From positions 186,001 through 250,000 of the forward strand of contig WION01000002.1 in NCBI GenBank assembly GCA_015039365.1: a stretch of 64,000 nucleotides of DNA, given 5' to 3'. Below, one piece after another: positions 44,436 through 56,367 of the stretch (positions within the stretch are counted from its first letter, which is position 1; the number at the start of each line of letters is the position of its first letter). A program made the translations under genes and the position numbers. The DNA is from Amanita rubescens (lineage: Eukaryota > Basidiomycota > Agaricomycetes > Agaricales > Amanitaceae). Below the pieces are notes generated by a model that did not search any database, had not been told where the DNA came from, and worked only from the letters and a program-made list of their open reading frames with translations.

Positions 44436-44476
44436 CAAAAAGCGCGTGAAGAACCTTCCATAAATGGTATCTAAGT
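44436..44476 (+). repeat. Left copy of ~40-bp direct repeat bracketing the transposon island
   Basis: Contains GCGTGAAGAACCTTCCATAA and TGGTATCTAAGT; the other copy at 59366-59407 reads GCATGAAGAACATTCCATAA and the same TGGTATCTAAGT. About 37 of 41 positions agree. Same orientation. Confidence 0.7.
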
Positions 44477-45783
44477 GGTTTCGACTATGAATATGATTCT
44501 ACAAATCATAGATTCTGTATCCACTATAATACTTGCCTGCATTCATGAGGATGCTGAAAAGGATTGATGTGAGTACAACTTGCGTGTGGCACTCATTTAT
44601 GATTTATGTAGTAAGGGCACCTAACATTACTACAAGGTAATAATACTGCTATGCAATCTATGAATCATGGATGATATCTGTCTGTGTTCAACAATCATGT
44701 TCTGCACTTGCAACTTTGTGTGGGTATGTGTTGGGTAAAGGGAAAGGGGTGTCAGCCCCAACCCCTCACAATGGTCAGCCACTGGCCCACTCACTGCGTA
44801 TTCAACTTTATAAGATACTATACTTTATACTAGATCTCTTTCTGGGCTGAATGTCAAATCTATGTGGGCAACAGGCACTGAATCTGAGGTCAAAGCAGGA
44901 ATGACAGTTAAAAAATTGCATTTGTGTATTTCTCTCTTCCCTAAGTCTTTTCGTTTTCTTTAGTTTTGTCACCCTTGGACAGGGGTGGAGGGTTTACCCC
45001 TCAAAACTCTAGGGGTACACAAGGGATTGCCCAAGGGTACAAGGGTACAAAAATACCCCAGGGTTTGACCCAAAGGGTTATTAGTAATGGTACTATGTAC
45101 TTCTTTGTCATACACTGTGATATAGTATGTATCATGATATATACAAGGTGCTAACATCAGGAAACACTGAGAATGCTATGACAAGCTATATAGCTTACAT
45201 AGCACACATAGTCCAGTAGACAAGTCCCATGTCTGTAGCACCTAGTAGAACTTCAGTTTGTACATACATAGAATGATGCCATCTATGGTAGTGCATGATA
45301 GATCAACATGGATCTATGGTACCTGCACTATATTTACTCAGTAGCTGGCAATAGCAACACCGTAAAATGCATCATCAATCCATAAATGTATTTATATTTT
45401 ACGAAAAGCCATTATGGCTACATATCACTTGTGGGGCACCTTGCCTCATTATTGGGTTTCCGCATGTCCCATTACTAGTACAGTGTGCCCCAACCCTGGC
45501 AATGGGTGCCTTTTTTACAATCTTTTATGACACCTACATATGTATGTGCTCTAAAATTCCTTAAAGTACTGTAAGAGTCCACCCTTTTGTCCAAGGACCA
45601 AAAGAGGAGAACTCCTAAAGTAGGATTAAATCTGGTCACAGCCATGTCCAAACCAGTGAAGCATTGGACCACAGATCTGACAGCAAAATCACCAAGGTGC
45701 TGTGGAACCAAATGAGATGCAATAAGCAAGAATGGACTTTGTGAAATAATGCATGTCCTGTCACATGCATTATCATGTTGCTA
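44477..45783. repeat. CpG-poor decayed repeat sequence, left part of the island
   Basis: AT/TG-rich, with almost no CG dinucleotides, only short random open frames and several G/C-run blocks of the type AGGGGTTG and ACCCCT (for example around 44985-45075, with CCCAAGGGTACAAGGGTACA). No coding relic is recognisable. Confidence 0.5.
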
Positions 45784-45982
45784 GAGAATGGCAGGGGTAT
45801 GGGCAACCACTCACCCTTCATGGAGGGTTTTTGAGGTCTTTGGTGGCTTTGGTCCCAGGGGTATGAAGGGTTGGTCCTTATAGGGAGGGGTTGGGAGGGG
45901 TAGACAGGCTCCAACCCTTACCCCTACCCTCCACCAAACCCTCCATGAAGGGTGAGGGGTTGCCCATATCCCTGCCATTCTC
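45784..45982. mobile_element. Palindromic MITE-like element, TA target duplication
   Basis: The left arm from 45784 reads GAGAATGGCAGGGGTATGGG and continues CAACCACTCACCCTTCATGG; the right arm ending at 45982 is its reverse complement with two differences over about 47 bases (GAGAATGGCAGGGATATGGG, CAACCCCTCACCCTTCATGG). The dinucleotide TA stands immediately outside both ends (45782-45783 and 45983-45984). A 199-bp non-coding element with ~47-bp inverted repeats and a TA duplication is the structure of a Tc1/mariner-type MITE. Confidence 0.8.
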
Positions 45983-45984
45983 TA

Positions 45985-47940
45985 ATCACAAAAGGATGTG
46001 TCTGATCAAAACAGTCAAGGTGCAGTATCTAGACATGGCTGGGCCCATCAAGCTGCCCCAAAAAGTCTAACATTTAGCTCCTCAGGTCTGCAATACAGTT
46101 GAACTCGGCATTTTGGCCAAAGGTTATCAGAGGAATTCAGAGATGAAAGGCACAGTTCATAAGTGGAGATTGTTGTAAGTCTGTATGCCCAAACAGATGT
46201 CATATATATAACAGAGTGCCCATCCTGCCATTCTTACTTTACTGCAAATTACATAACCCTTCTCTCCCAACCCCCATCCTCAGGTACCTCCAGAACTACA
46301 TTGCACATACTCCTGATTCTGACCACCCCCACAGTCCAAGGTTTCCTTGTGGCCGCATCCAGGGTTTCCTTGCCACCATCCAATTCAATCAATCTGGACA
46401 CTCTCCAGACTTGCCTGGACTGGTTGCAGAAGCTTGACTCTTGTGTCATTTGTTGGATTAACAATGATGCACCTCATTCATCCAATAACAACTGTTGCAA
46501 TTATGACCTGGAAATGTTTGAGTACTTCGCAAGGAGAATCAAGTATCAAAATGGCTCATGTTTTGGATGCAGGGCACCACAATTTGTAAGTTGAACAAAT
46601 ACTTTCTAATCTTTACTATCCACTGACCATTCATTTCAGTTCAGGCACAATAATGACACACATTTTCATGGAACCAGTTACAGTGGCAAGAGTTGTCCCA
46701 ATGAAAGGACAATGAAAGGTTTATTTGCAATGGTAATTCACAACCAATTGCTTGGCAATGCAATATGTTCTGGGCTCATTCCTGGCCACGTTGGCCAGGA
46801 AGTAACTAAAGAGAGGATCTAATTAGCTGGTTAAATACCTCCATTACAACCTTGGGAATGTCAGCTCCTGCATTACTCATTTTGCAGGTGGCCATTTCCA
46901 TGCATGGCATTCCTTGTAATAATAATTAAATTTTTTCATCGCGTGCACAGATCATGTGACCCCTTGTCACCTACCCAGTTGACTTTGCATTGCTGGCCAT
47001 GGATTTCCCATTTGATTTGGGCATGGTTGTAGCCAATACACCCACAGATGGTGAGTGAATGGCTTGATGATTCAGATCCCTCAATCAAAACAATCATCAG
47101 CTACCATTGGAGTGTTCAATGGCCGCATTGCCTATCACTTTGGACAATATGGCAAATACTTGATCACCTCCCCCAAAGTGCTGATTACATCCCCAAGCCT
47201 GCATGGGGAAAGTGCAACATTAGGATCAGAGGTGATTTTTGGTATGGACTAGATGACTACTCATGTTATGGACTCAGCCCTATCTCAAGGACTATCCCCA
47301 CATGGCCACTGCAATCCCTAAAAAGCCAACATCACCCAACAACCCACTGAGTATCATGTGGTACAATGCTCTGGAGACCAATTTTGCTCATTTGCCAGGC
47401 AGCGCTATCTGCCTTGGCAAACTCACCTTGGGCATAACCTATTGCTTTTGCATGCTCAAAGAACTTGCTTCATGAGTTATCAAGTATATGCAAAACATCA
47501 ATCAAGCCCCCCAATTCACTTGGCTAAACTGGGCCACCACTTCGTGTGGCATATCCGAGGCCTTCGAACTTAAGCATAGTGCCATATCCCATATCACTCT
47601 AGTACTTACTGTATTTAAATAAACTACTTGAAGAATAATGTCACGGAGCTTTCAGAGGCTGTGCCCTTTGTTTGGTCCAGCATGGCAAGCCACGTCTCGG
47701 GTATTGCCGGCTCTTAACTGAGCGTTACCCAAGTCACCAGCGAAGGCTCCAGTTATAAGACCAAAGCCTTTGTTTCACTTCAGCCTCGGAATCAGGCCCT
47801 TGAGCACTGCCATGCATCACTCCTTCATCTGTCTCGAGATTACAGACAGCACATTAGAGGAAATCCGGTTTGGCATTGCAGAATTTCAGCATTATTTTTT
47901 CAAACTCTAGTATAGCCTGATGGATTATTTAGAAATATAT
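45985..47940. repeat. Decayed transposon sequence with a cysteine-rich relic
   Basis: CpG-poor. Plus-strand translation around 46205-46700 shows TECPSCHSYFTANYITLLSQ, later DLEMFEYFARRIKYQNGSCF and, with the next exon-like block, CFGCRAPQFRHNNDTHFHG. A 'CY.CG.PQ' type finger is usual in helicase-like proteins carried by basidiomycete repeats, so this may be such a relic; the reading is weak. 46740-47940 has no recognised protein. Confidence 0.35.
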
Positions 47941-48800
47941 CAACCATGTATGCTTGGTTTAAAGCCAAGAGCCACCACAGTTGCCAATTGCATTGGTGCA
48001 TATGTCTCCAATCCTCAAGAGGCCCAGGAGTTTTTTGATACTGGAATTCTGGTATGGCTGATGCGTATGGCAGCTGACCGGTTTTTTGGACTTTCCCATT
48101 TGGGTGCAACCGGACCAAAACTGGTGAAAACCGGTCTTGCAGCATTGCCAGCAGGCTGCGCAACTGGTCGCAACTGGTTTTCACTCAAAACTGCTTATGT
48201 AATAGTGAAAAATCGAATTTTAATAATATATAAGTAGATGACATCCTAAAATGCCAAAGTAGGCTATGTTGTGGGCATTGAATATGTCATGTTTCAAGAT
48301 CTGACAGTTACTAAAGGAATACAATGGGGGCTGCATGGGTGGATGCGTAAATGAGCACTTGGATGACATTGCCAAAATTAGCTAAAGTGATGTCATTTGC
48401 TAAAATTAGACTAAAGCAAATCAAGCAATGTCATTGATATGTTATATAAGTGCACTAAGCTTATTCTAAGGGGTTTGAGGCTATGTTGTAGGCAATAGAT
48501 ATGTTAATTTTTGAGATCTGACAGTCATTACATTGATACAAGGGGTTGCATAGGTGGATGCACAAATGGGAGCCCGGATGAGGTTGCTAAAATTAGTGCA
48601 ACTTCTAATTTTAGTAGTGTCATCCGACTACCCACTGGCCAATCCACCCCTCTAACCCTCCAAATGGTTGCCGAAAAAGACCGGTTTTGCAACCGGTCTT
48701 TGACATCTGGCCCAAATCCTCGGACTGAAACCACTTTGAGGCTGTAGGTGGCAAAACCGGCAACCGTGGTTCGGTTGCAACCGATACCGGTCCGGTCCGG
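47941..48800. repeat. AACCGG-rich repeat sequence, copy 1 (left part)
   Basis: Two blocks rich in ACCGGT/AACCGG words (48060-48190 and 48650-48800), for example GCAACCGGTCTTTGACATCT and CGATACCGGTCCGGTCCGG, set in CpG-poor sequence. The right block is interrupted by the LTR at 48801-49261 and resumes after it as CCGGTTACTGG, ending GGACTTTAAAACACTA near 49310. Confidence 0.5.
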
Positions 48801-49261
48801 TGAAACGATCAGAAGAAGGCCAATGCGGAAGTGCGTTTGGCCAAAGGGGCTACGGAGATCAGTCCGAAGGGTGTCTCGGGTGCAAAGAGGGTGCCAAAGA
48901 TGAAGGTGAATGAGTGGAAGGTGTCCGAAGCACCGAGGAACGAGTGGAAGGTGTCCGAAGCACTGAGGAACGAGTGGAAGGTGTCCGAAGCACCGAGGAA
49001 CAAAGGGAACGAAAGGAATCGAACTTGGAACGAAGCTGGGGTGATAATTCGCTAACTACAACTACGTACACAATGGTATATATACATACTACAGAGGCAT
49101 GAGGTGACCATGTGACAATTCCTGCACCGAGTCCGAGGCCTGTGCATGCATCCGAAGACAAACAATCATCCTCCGGGGTCGAGTATAGGCTCGGAGTGCT
49201 TCGGGGAGCTTCAGAAGGATTCGGAGATCGGTTCCAACGTAGCCGGAATTGGCTCGTTACA
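48801..49261 (-). mobile_element. Solo LTR, family A (minus orientation)
   Basis: Read on the plus strand it starts TGAAACGATCAGAAGAAGGC and ends GGAATTGGCTCGTTACA, that is, the reverse of an LTR with TGTAAC...TTTCA ends. The flanks CCGG (48797-48800) and CCGG (49262-49265) fit a 4-bp target duplication. It is related to the 396-bp LTR at 57967-58362 in the opposite orientation. The extra length is due to a 30-33-bp internal tandem repeat (GAACGAGTGGAAGGTGTCCG) in about three copies at 48913-49003. No internal region is attached. Confidence 0.8.
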
Positions 49262-50450
49262 CCGGTTACTGGTTTTTTGCTGGTCCTTTAACTGGACTTT
49301 AAAACACTATGCACAACACCACTCCGATTGGTCGCATTTTGGGCCTCTCAGTGACTGTGTATGGTGATGCACACAACATCATTTCTGATGCTGCCGGTGG
49401 TACAAATTGAAATGATTTATGTGGAGAGGGAAATGAAACGCAATGCGGGCATTGAATTTGGCTGTGATCAGCACGATCCAAACTGTGCAAGCTTAGGGCA
49501 TAGTATGGTTTGAAGAACCACTACCTATAACATCACGAGTAATGTGTGTCTACAGAAAAGAATGCCGCTGGGTTGGACAGTCCTGCACACCCTAATTCTG
49601 GGGAGTCGACTCAGTTGAGTAGTACTACTGGCTCAGGAGATAAATGGGGTTTGAGCATGTCATCCCTCATGAAGTGTCATGCATTGTACCTGGACAAATA
49701 TATTGACTGCTACTCGCTTAGGTATGCTGCTGTCTTGCCATTCAAGTTGTCCGTTACCATTTTTATTTCCAGCCTAGGGGGTGAGTGCTGCTCTTCCTCC
49801 TCATGGGCAGCGCAGTGATGATTCCATGGGTTGAGCATATTTAAACTTTTTCAGGTTTACAGTGATACACTCCCGTGCTCTTGAGGTGGCTTGCTCACGT
49901 CATGTTCATCATGTCGGCCAAACTTCGATGCACTCTAAGTCTCTAACACATGAAAAGTCACTACATTTACAACAGCAAAATCCAAAACAACAAAATTGTG
50001 TTATTACATCTGCGACAAACGAAGCAAGCCCACTGTTACACATTTGTTAACTTCTCGCTTTACCGCCAATTTGCCACCTCATGTCTCTACTGTGCCCAAA
50101 TCCTAACAGGTTTCTCCGCTGGAGTTTGGTTGATGGCCGGATTGTCAAAGACGTGAATCCTATTCCAAATTGAACTGTCCTCCTTCTGGTGATACAGAAT
50201 TCTACCTTGAGAATCTGTGTACTGAATCATAAGCCATTGCGGTCCTGAACCACGGTTATGAAGGCCTCTACTGAATTTAGTCATAATTAGTTCAAAGGGC
50301 AAGCCCAAAGGCTCTGAGTACTCACACAATCTCTCCCTTAACTGCACCCTTGGCATCAAACCCAAGGACCCTCGCTGCATCAAATGTGTGATTAATGCAT
50401 CTCTGCTGGGCAGGTGATCCAGTTTTATAAGCAGGCTTCCCCTTCCAAGT
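49262..50450. repeat. Decayed repeat sequence
   Basis: CpG-poor except near the LTR. It holds the right end of the AACCGG-rich sequence (GGACTTTAAAACACTA at about 49295-49310). Open frames such as 49546-49818 have no recognised family. Confidence 0.4.
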
Positions 50451-50765
50451 ACAATTACTGATAGAACGCGATGTGTAAATTGTAAATTAAGAAAATATAT
50501 TAGTACATTGCTAATAAATCCACCTTTTTCCATAAGAATAAATTTAAATCTGATAAAAATCAATAAAAATAATAAAATAATAATCAAGAAACAAAAATTA
50601 AATGATTCCACACATATCTTTCTGAGAGTATCTTTATTTTGTTCATAGTCTTATTGAATAAAGTTAAAGTTAAAGTATACCTCCTTGCTCTCTTTGCTCT
50701 TCCCACTGCATGACATTGGCACTAACATTTCTTGTTTAAAAAGACTGACCAGGCTCAGTAGTGCC
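50450..50765 (-). mobile_element. AT-rich sequence related to the plasmid-like segment at 58.7-58.9 kb (inverted copy)
   Basis: On the minus strand it shares GGTCAGTCTTTTTAAACAAG, AAGAGCAAAGAGAGCAAGGA, GGTATACTTTAACT and the AT-rich TTATTGATTTTTATCAGATT block with the plus strand at 58730-58930. Part of the AT-rich end lies in a frame rich in Ile/Leu/Phe. It therefore looks like a second, inverted and shorter copy of the left end of the plasmid-like insertion. Confidence 0.6.
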
Positions 50766-52620
50766 ACAAGATGCAATTGGGTAATTGGATTGTTATGGAG
50801 GTTGTTACCAACCTGCAGACTCTATAACATCATGGCATGGGGCAGAGCCTAACCCAGGTGTCTCAGGGGAGCAAGACATGGTTAAAAGCAAGAGATTTGT
50901 TGAGAGGGTTGGCAATGCAGTTGATGCATGTACTATATAAAAAGGGGGTGGGTGGCAGCAGGCAGGGGGTGGGCAGCAGTAAGGCAGGGGATGGGGTGGA
51001 TTGTGGTGTATGTATTTTGAATAGCAGTGTTTTGTGCTGTATCCACAGGTAACACTTTAGAATGCTGACCTGGTGCACTTTATAGTGCTTGAGTTGGTGA
51101 TAATTCAGGTTTCCCTGAAATAAATGGTGGGCATGGTGTAGATTTATGGTCAAATGGAGTTTCCCAAGAGTAGTGCTGTGTGGATAGCACATTGACAAAA
51201 TGCCCTTGGGGCTGTTGGGCCATTGTGAAAAGTAGGGCAGGGGAAGCAGCCAGTCCAATGACCTTCACTTCAGCCTTTTTATCCCACTGCCCTCCCAATC
51301 AATCAACTTCAACATAGAATGATGTCATCATCATTTTTGCTAAATGACCATTTTCATCAACATGACTCGGTCAATTGCTACCACTAGCCAGTGATTTAAC
51401 ACACAGTAGTAACTTGCAATGGTGAGCTGCCAAACAGGAGCCAAGACAAAATATGTCATGAACGATACTCTAACTTTTATTTTTCTCTGTTTTATTTGCA
51501 ACTTGTTGACTAATCAGGTCACGTGACCTCAGCCCAGACCTTGCTGACTAAACTAAGCAGTCACATGACCAGACTGGTCTCTGAGTTATTTATATCTTAT
51601 GACTCATAATGACTGCGCAGCTATTGATAGCCTGCTGCGCTTCACACCTTATCAGCCAATAGTGTACTAGCTGTAGATAAGGACTGTAGTATATAAGACC
51701 TGCAATACAGACCCAGAGACTCCAGTCCAGTTCTCTTGGGGTTTCCTCCTCATCAACAATGTCAAATCCAGGTGTCACATGGCTTACTGGGTCTGAGTGG
51801 GGTGTGGCAGGGTGCAAGCAAAGATAAGATGGGGCAGCGAGTCAAAGCAGGAGGTCTGGCAAGGAACCTGAACAGGAGCCAGAGCTAAAATGTAACTTAT
51901 GTAAGCTGGCTCAGCTCGGCTCCACCAGCTATGTGACCCTGAGCTGAGCTGTTACCAACACAAACCCCTCCCCATTGAATGCCTACTGCATTATTGTATA
52001 ATCATTTACTGTAGGATAATACAACCATGTACTATAGGATAATGAAAACCCTCATGCAAATGCAAGGGTTCACTGCTACCAGGATGAGCCCAAGAAATAA
52101 GTAATGTGACAGTGTGATGACTCACCTTGGAAATTGCCATAGGGTCCAGTTGTGCCAAAAATAGCATGAAAAACCGGACCGAACCGGACTTTTAAACACT
52201 AGTTGTGCATCCCCAAGGCGGGCGCGGTGCGTTTCAGAGAGAGAAGCACAGATCCCAGGCTCAATATGTGGCTGTGAGGAATACGTCCAAGTCCAATTGA
52301 GTTCTCTGGCCAGCATCCAGGGTGCCATGTTCTAATCACGAGCTTTATGCCGGTGACGCTGAGCTGTGAAAAAGGGTGCATCAAATGTTTAGGCTGCTAC
52401 TGCAGCTGAGCAAGACGCACGTGCGGCGCAGTGGCCCATCCGAGCCCAGGTTGTGAATGCAAACAAGGACCAATATTACTGTAATTAGTGAAGTCATTGT
52501 GTCAACCGCAAACACTTCCCTGGTCAACACAAAGGTCAGCATCATCCCAGCACCCCTGCTTAATCATATGTATATAGATAATGGTGATTATGTCTCCAAG
52601 TACCTTTCATCGTTCTAGCA
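50766..52620. repeat. CpG-poor decayed repeat sequence
   Basis: 1.85 kb with hardly any CG until about 52200. At about 52170-52195 it contains an AACCGG block ending GGACTTTTAAACACTAG, another copy of the terminal motif of the AACCGG-rich family. No protein relic is recognised. Confidence 0.4.
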
Positions 52621-54010
52621 CACTTAGTGTTTTAAAGTCCGGTTTGGTCCGGTCTTTTTCCTATTTTGGAAAAGACCGGACTGTGACCGGTTGTGACACT
52701 CCTATTATTTTTCGCAACCGAAACCGAAACTGGATGCAACCGGTTGGCTCCGGTTGCACCTAGGCAATGGCACAGATACTTTTACAGATACTGTCCAGTG
52801 TATCTGTATCTGTCCCTTCAAGGGTAAGTATCTGTGCAGTCACAGATAATCCATGGATAATCCACAGATACATCCACAGATTACCCAAGGGTCTATAGCC
52901 TGGCTATTCAACAAACTTCAAAGTTTGTACCTAGACTAGTAGTAAGCTATGTCACAGTAGTTTAAGTATTCAGACAGTCTTTAGTTAACTCTATCTCAAC
53001 CTACACACCATCTAAATGTGTTAGCACTGCTTCTACATCTTCATCTCTTACAATGGCCATAAGCTCAAACATACTGGAAGTGCATGTGTTGACTTAACTG
53101 AAAGCCAATTATGGGTATGGGAAAGCACAAGATGCCCACAGCTGAAAAGCCTGCTGCTTCATACCCTTCAGGCAGAATAATAAAGTACTAGTTATTTCAA
53201 ATACCTATGACAACCCTTATGTCAATGGGTCTCCAGAACTGCTGCACATGGCAATCATCCTGTTAACATCCTGGAGGAAGACAGAGCATCATTCAGAAAT
53301 TGTATCAGTACCTACATGAATGTCATCCATCCATGATAGCTCAAGGATGAGAAGATGGTTAGCACTATCAATGGTTTTAACCTTGAGACTGAGCCAGATG
53401 ACAAAGTTGAGGTTCATCCTCAGCAGTTATTGAAGGACAAGAATTCTGAATGGGGTACTATGGCATGATCACCACCACTTCTCTTGGAATGCACTGTATC
53501 ATTCATACATAGCTTAAGACACTTTTGCAAAATTCTGGTGGTGGAACCATGGAATCTGAGTCTGGTTCAAGATTTGGAAAACTGATAATGCTGGAAGAGG
53601 TGCAGCTGGCAGATCTTTGAGAAGCTATCCTCAGCTTAACAGCTTCAACAAGAAAACAATGCTTCTGTCATGCATGCACTTGTGCAGCTACAGCCAGGCT
53701 TAGGTCACCCAAGCCATATGTAGACACCCTACTAACAAAGCTAGGAAATATGAAGAGAGTTAGCAGTTAGGGTGATCTCTATGCTTTTAGCATGAGATTT
53801 GAGGTTAACAGATAGTCACAGATTACAGATACCCCTGACCAGTATCTGTATCTGTCCTGTCAAGGGTACTTATCTGCAATCTGTACAGATTACCTGTATC
53901 TGTGCCATTGCCTAGTTGCACCCCCGGTTGCCTGCAGTTGCAACCGGTTTTTGATGAACCAGTTGCCAACTGATCCAAGACCGGTCACAACCGGTGTAGC
54001 ACAGCGTCAT
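52621..54010. repeat. AACCGG-rich repeat, copy 3, split by a hAT-like insertion
   Basis: Starts with TTAGTGTTTTAAAGTCCGGT at about 52623 (the reverse of the GGACTTTTAAACACTA ends seen at 49.3, 52.2 and 58.4 kb), continues through GACCGGTTGTGACACTCC and GATGCAACCGGTTGGCTCC, and resumes after the 52761-53914 insertion as CCCGGTTGCCTGCAGTTGC and GACCGGTCACAACCGGTG. Confidence 0.6.
52761..53914. mobile_element. Non-autonomous hAT-like element with exact 8-bp target duplication
   Basis: Begins TAGGCAATGGCACAGATAC and ends with the perfect reverse complement GTATCTGTGCCATTGCCTA (19-bp terminal inverted repeats). GTTGCACC stands immediately before (52753-52760) and after (53915-53922) the element, an exact 8-bp target-site duplication. 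Both subterminal regions are rich in CAGATAC/GTATCTG words, possible transposase-binding repeats. The 1,154-bp interior has no transposase frame. An 8-bp duplication with TA-starting inverted ends is the signature of the hAT superfamily. Confidence 0.85.
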
Positions 54011-54448
54011 CCAAGTCTCTATCGATGCATCCACCCCACCAACACCTCACATCATTCCATTTAGCCACAGATCCATCCAGTCATACACCCATGCACCCAT
54101 CTAACACATTAAAATTACACTGTGACCCTTAGAATATGTTGTTGTAACCCTTAGAATAATTTAATGTAATTTTCGTGACATATGTTCAATGTCATCCAAG
54201 TGTCAATTTATGCATCCACCCATCCAAGCAGTTCAATCCCCCTTATTAACGTAGTAATCAGACACACACCTACCCATCCACCTATCCAGCCCATAATATC
54301 CACCTCATAATATTAAAAATGACATATTTGACACCTACAACATAAATTCATTCAAATTCTGACATTAACCATAACCCTGGATTAGGGTCGATTAGGGGCG
54401 ACATCCGATTGCCCGCCGACCAATCCACCCCTAGAACCCTCTTACCGG
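54011..54448. repeat. Decayed repeat sequence
   Basis: CpG-poor, rich in CATCCA words (ATCCACCCATCCAAGC). Its end (ACCAATCCACCCCTAGAACC) resembles 48632-48655 (GCCAATCCACCCCTCTAACC), so it belongs to the same AACCGG-rich family. No gene. Confidence 0.4.
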
Positions 54449-54766
54449 TGTAACAACTCAAAGGAGGCTGTGTTGCGCACAACCCCCGAGTGTTTCGGCG
54501 TGTGCCGAATGAGTTCGGTGGACGGGGCAGTCGCACCCAACCTCGGCCGCACTGTCGGACGATTGAACTAAAGTGGTCGGAAGGAAAGAAGGTGTATAAA
54601 ACTAAACTACGACACGTTTATATAATGTCTACCTCATGTACTACATGCGTCCGACGATCCGATGCGTCCGATGTCGGGTTTCGGGGTCCGCAGTGTCGGA
54701 GGTCGGAGCCCGCCATGTGTCGGGTTTGAGCACTGAGTACAACGTAGCCGGTATCGGCACGTTACA
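54449..54766 (-). repeat. LTR B, left copy (3' LTR in minus orientation)
   Basis: 318 bp, TGTAAC...GTTACA. On the minus strand it starts TGTAACGTGCCGATACCGGC, clearly related to the start of family A LTRs (TGTAACGAGCCGATTCCAGC), so elements A and B share an ancestor. Confidence 0.85.
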
Positions 54767-56367
54767 CCCGCTCACCAGTTTTGAATGTTGACATCACCGT
54801 CAACCTGCATCGGGTTGGTGGATGAACGAGGTGAAGTGTCGGAAGCGGAGTGTCCGAGTCGGAAGGGCAGCGGAAGTCTGTGATTGAACGAGACGGAATG
54901 TCGGCGTCGACGGAAGAGGCATCGGAGGTGAGACGTAGTGTCGACGGCGTCCGATTGTGCGTAGGTAGTTGCAAACAAGGGAGTCGGGGATGGCGATAGG
55001 GTTCAGGAAGTGTCGGAGGTCTCAGTGGCAGTCGGTGTGCTGCGGATGTTGTCGGGATGTGGAGGAGGGGCGTGTCGAGGTGCAGATAGCAGATGGCGTG
55101 TCGGCGGATGTCGTCGTAGGCGGTAGAAAGTGTTGGCGAGGTGGGGCGCTACTTCCCGCGATCGCGGTCATCCCAGTAATCCGAATCAATAGCACGGACC
55201 CCTGTAAGGCTGCTATGATGTTTCCTGAGACGCCGTCGGCGCAATACGGTGTTAAAGAGTGGTGTCGAGGTTGGTAGTGCTAGTCAAATGATAAAGGGCC
55301 TAAGGTGAGTCCTGCGTTGTGCGTACTGATATCCGTTATCCGAGTCTGTTCCAACATCCCCCACACTCTGTTAACGCTTCGGGCTGGCTTGATAAGGGTT
55401 TTGGAGCTGAGGTGATGCCGATGGTGATGAGACATGGGTTGAGGGTCCGATTGAGCGTGAACTTGGCCGTTTTGAACGAATACGGCTACGCCGTATCCCG
55501 ATCCTGGGTAGAAAAGAAAAAAAAGGCTGAAAAAAAAGAATTGCGACTCGCGGGTGTCGGCGGAACGGTGGTAGAGTGAGCCGAGGTGCTGGTAGTGTCC
55601 GAAAGGCATAGGAGCGGCGGCGGACGGCTGTGGCAAGTGCAAGAAGTGAAGGGAAGGTGCAGGAGTGTGGTCTACACATGTCGGTGAGGTAGGGAATGCG
55701 ATCCGACGACGAAGGGTCGGGTTGGCATGAAATGACTGGCGGCTGTGCTCCGGGAGTGTCTGATACATGAGGCCTGAACATGAGGTATGCTACAAGTCGG
55801 CAGCTGAGGAATAGGGCGCGCGATAGCAGTCGATGGGCTCTGATAAGTCCCGATAAGGCTGCAATAGGCTGTGGACGTCGTGTGGCTGGCTTGGCGGGCT
55901 CCCGATGGTTTCTGATGCGATCCAGTAAGGGTGCAGTAAGCTGTAGACGTCGCCAGGTGGGATCTGGTAGGCTGTAAACATCGAGCAACGGGGTAGGATG
56001 TAAAAGCGGGCCATGGTGCATGAGGCGGACACGTGGTGCGAGGCAGTGCATGCGGATGGTGCTTGATGGGATCCGATAGGGCTGCGGATGACTGTAGGCA
56101 TCGAGTGGCGGGGTGCGGAGCCAGGAATGATGCGTAGGCGGGCAGATCGGAGCTGATGTGGCAGATGGCAGATAGCAGCGGTGCTGTGTATGTCGGAGGG
56201 CTGTAGTGCAGATGCGGCGTGTTTGGCGGTAACTAGCAGATGTATGGGAGCGGGAATGAGCTGATGGGGCCGTCCAGAAAGAATGAGCGCCTCCGGGGCT
56301 GTTTGTGAATGAAAAACGAGGGTTTCTTGAGTGCGGCCAAAGGCTGGACCGAGCGGTGGGCTCCAGT

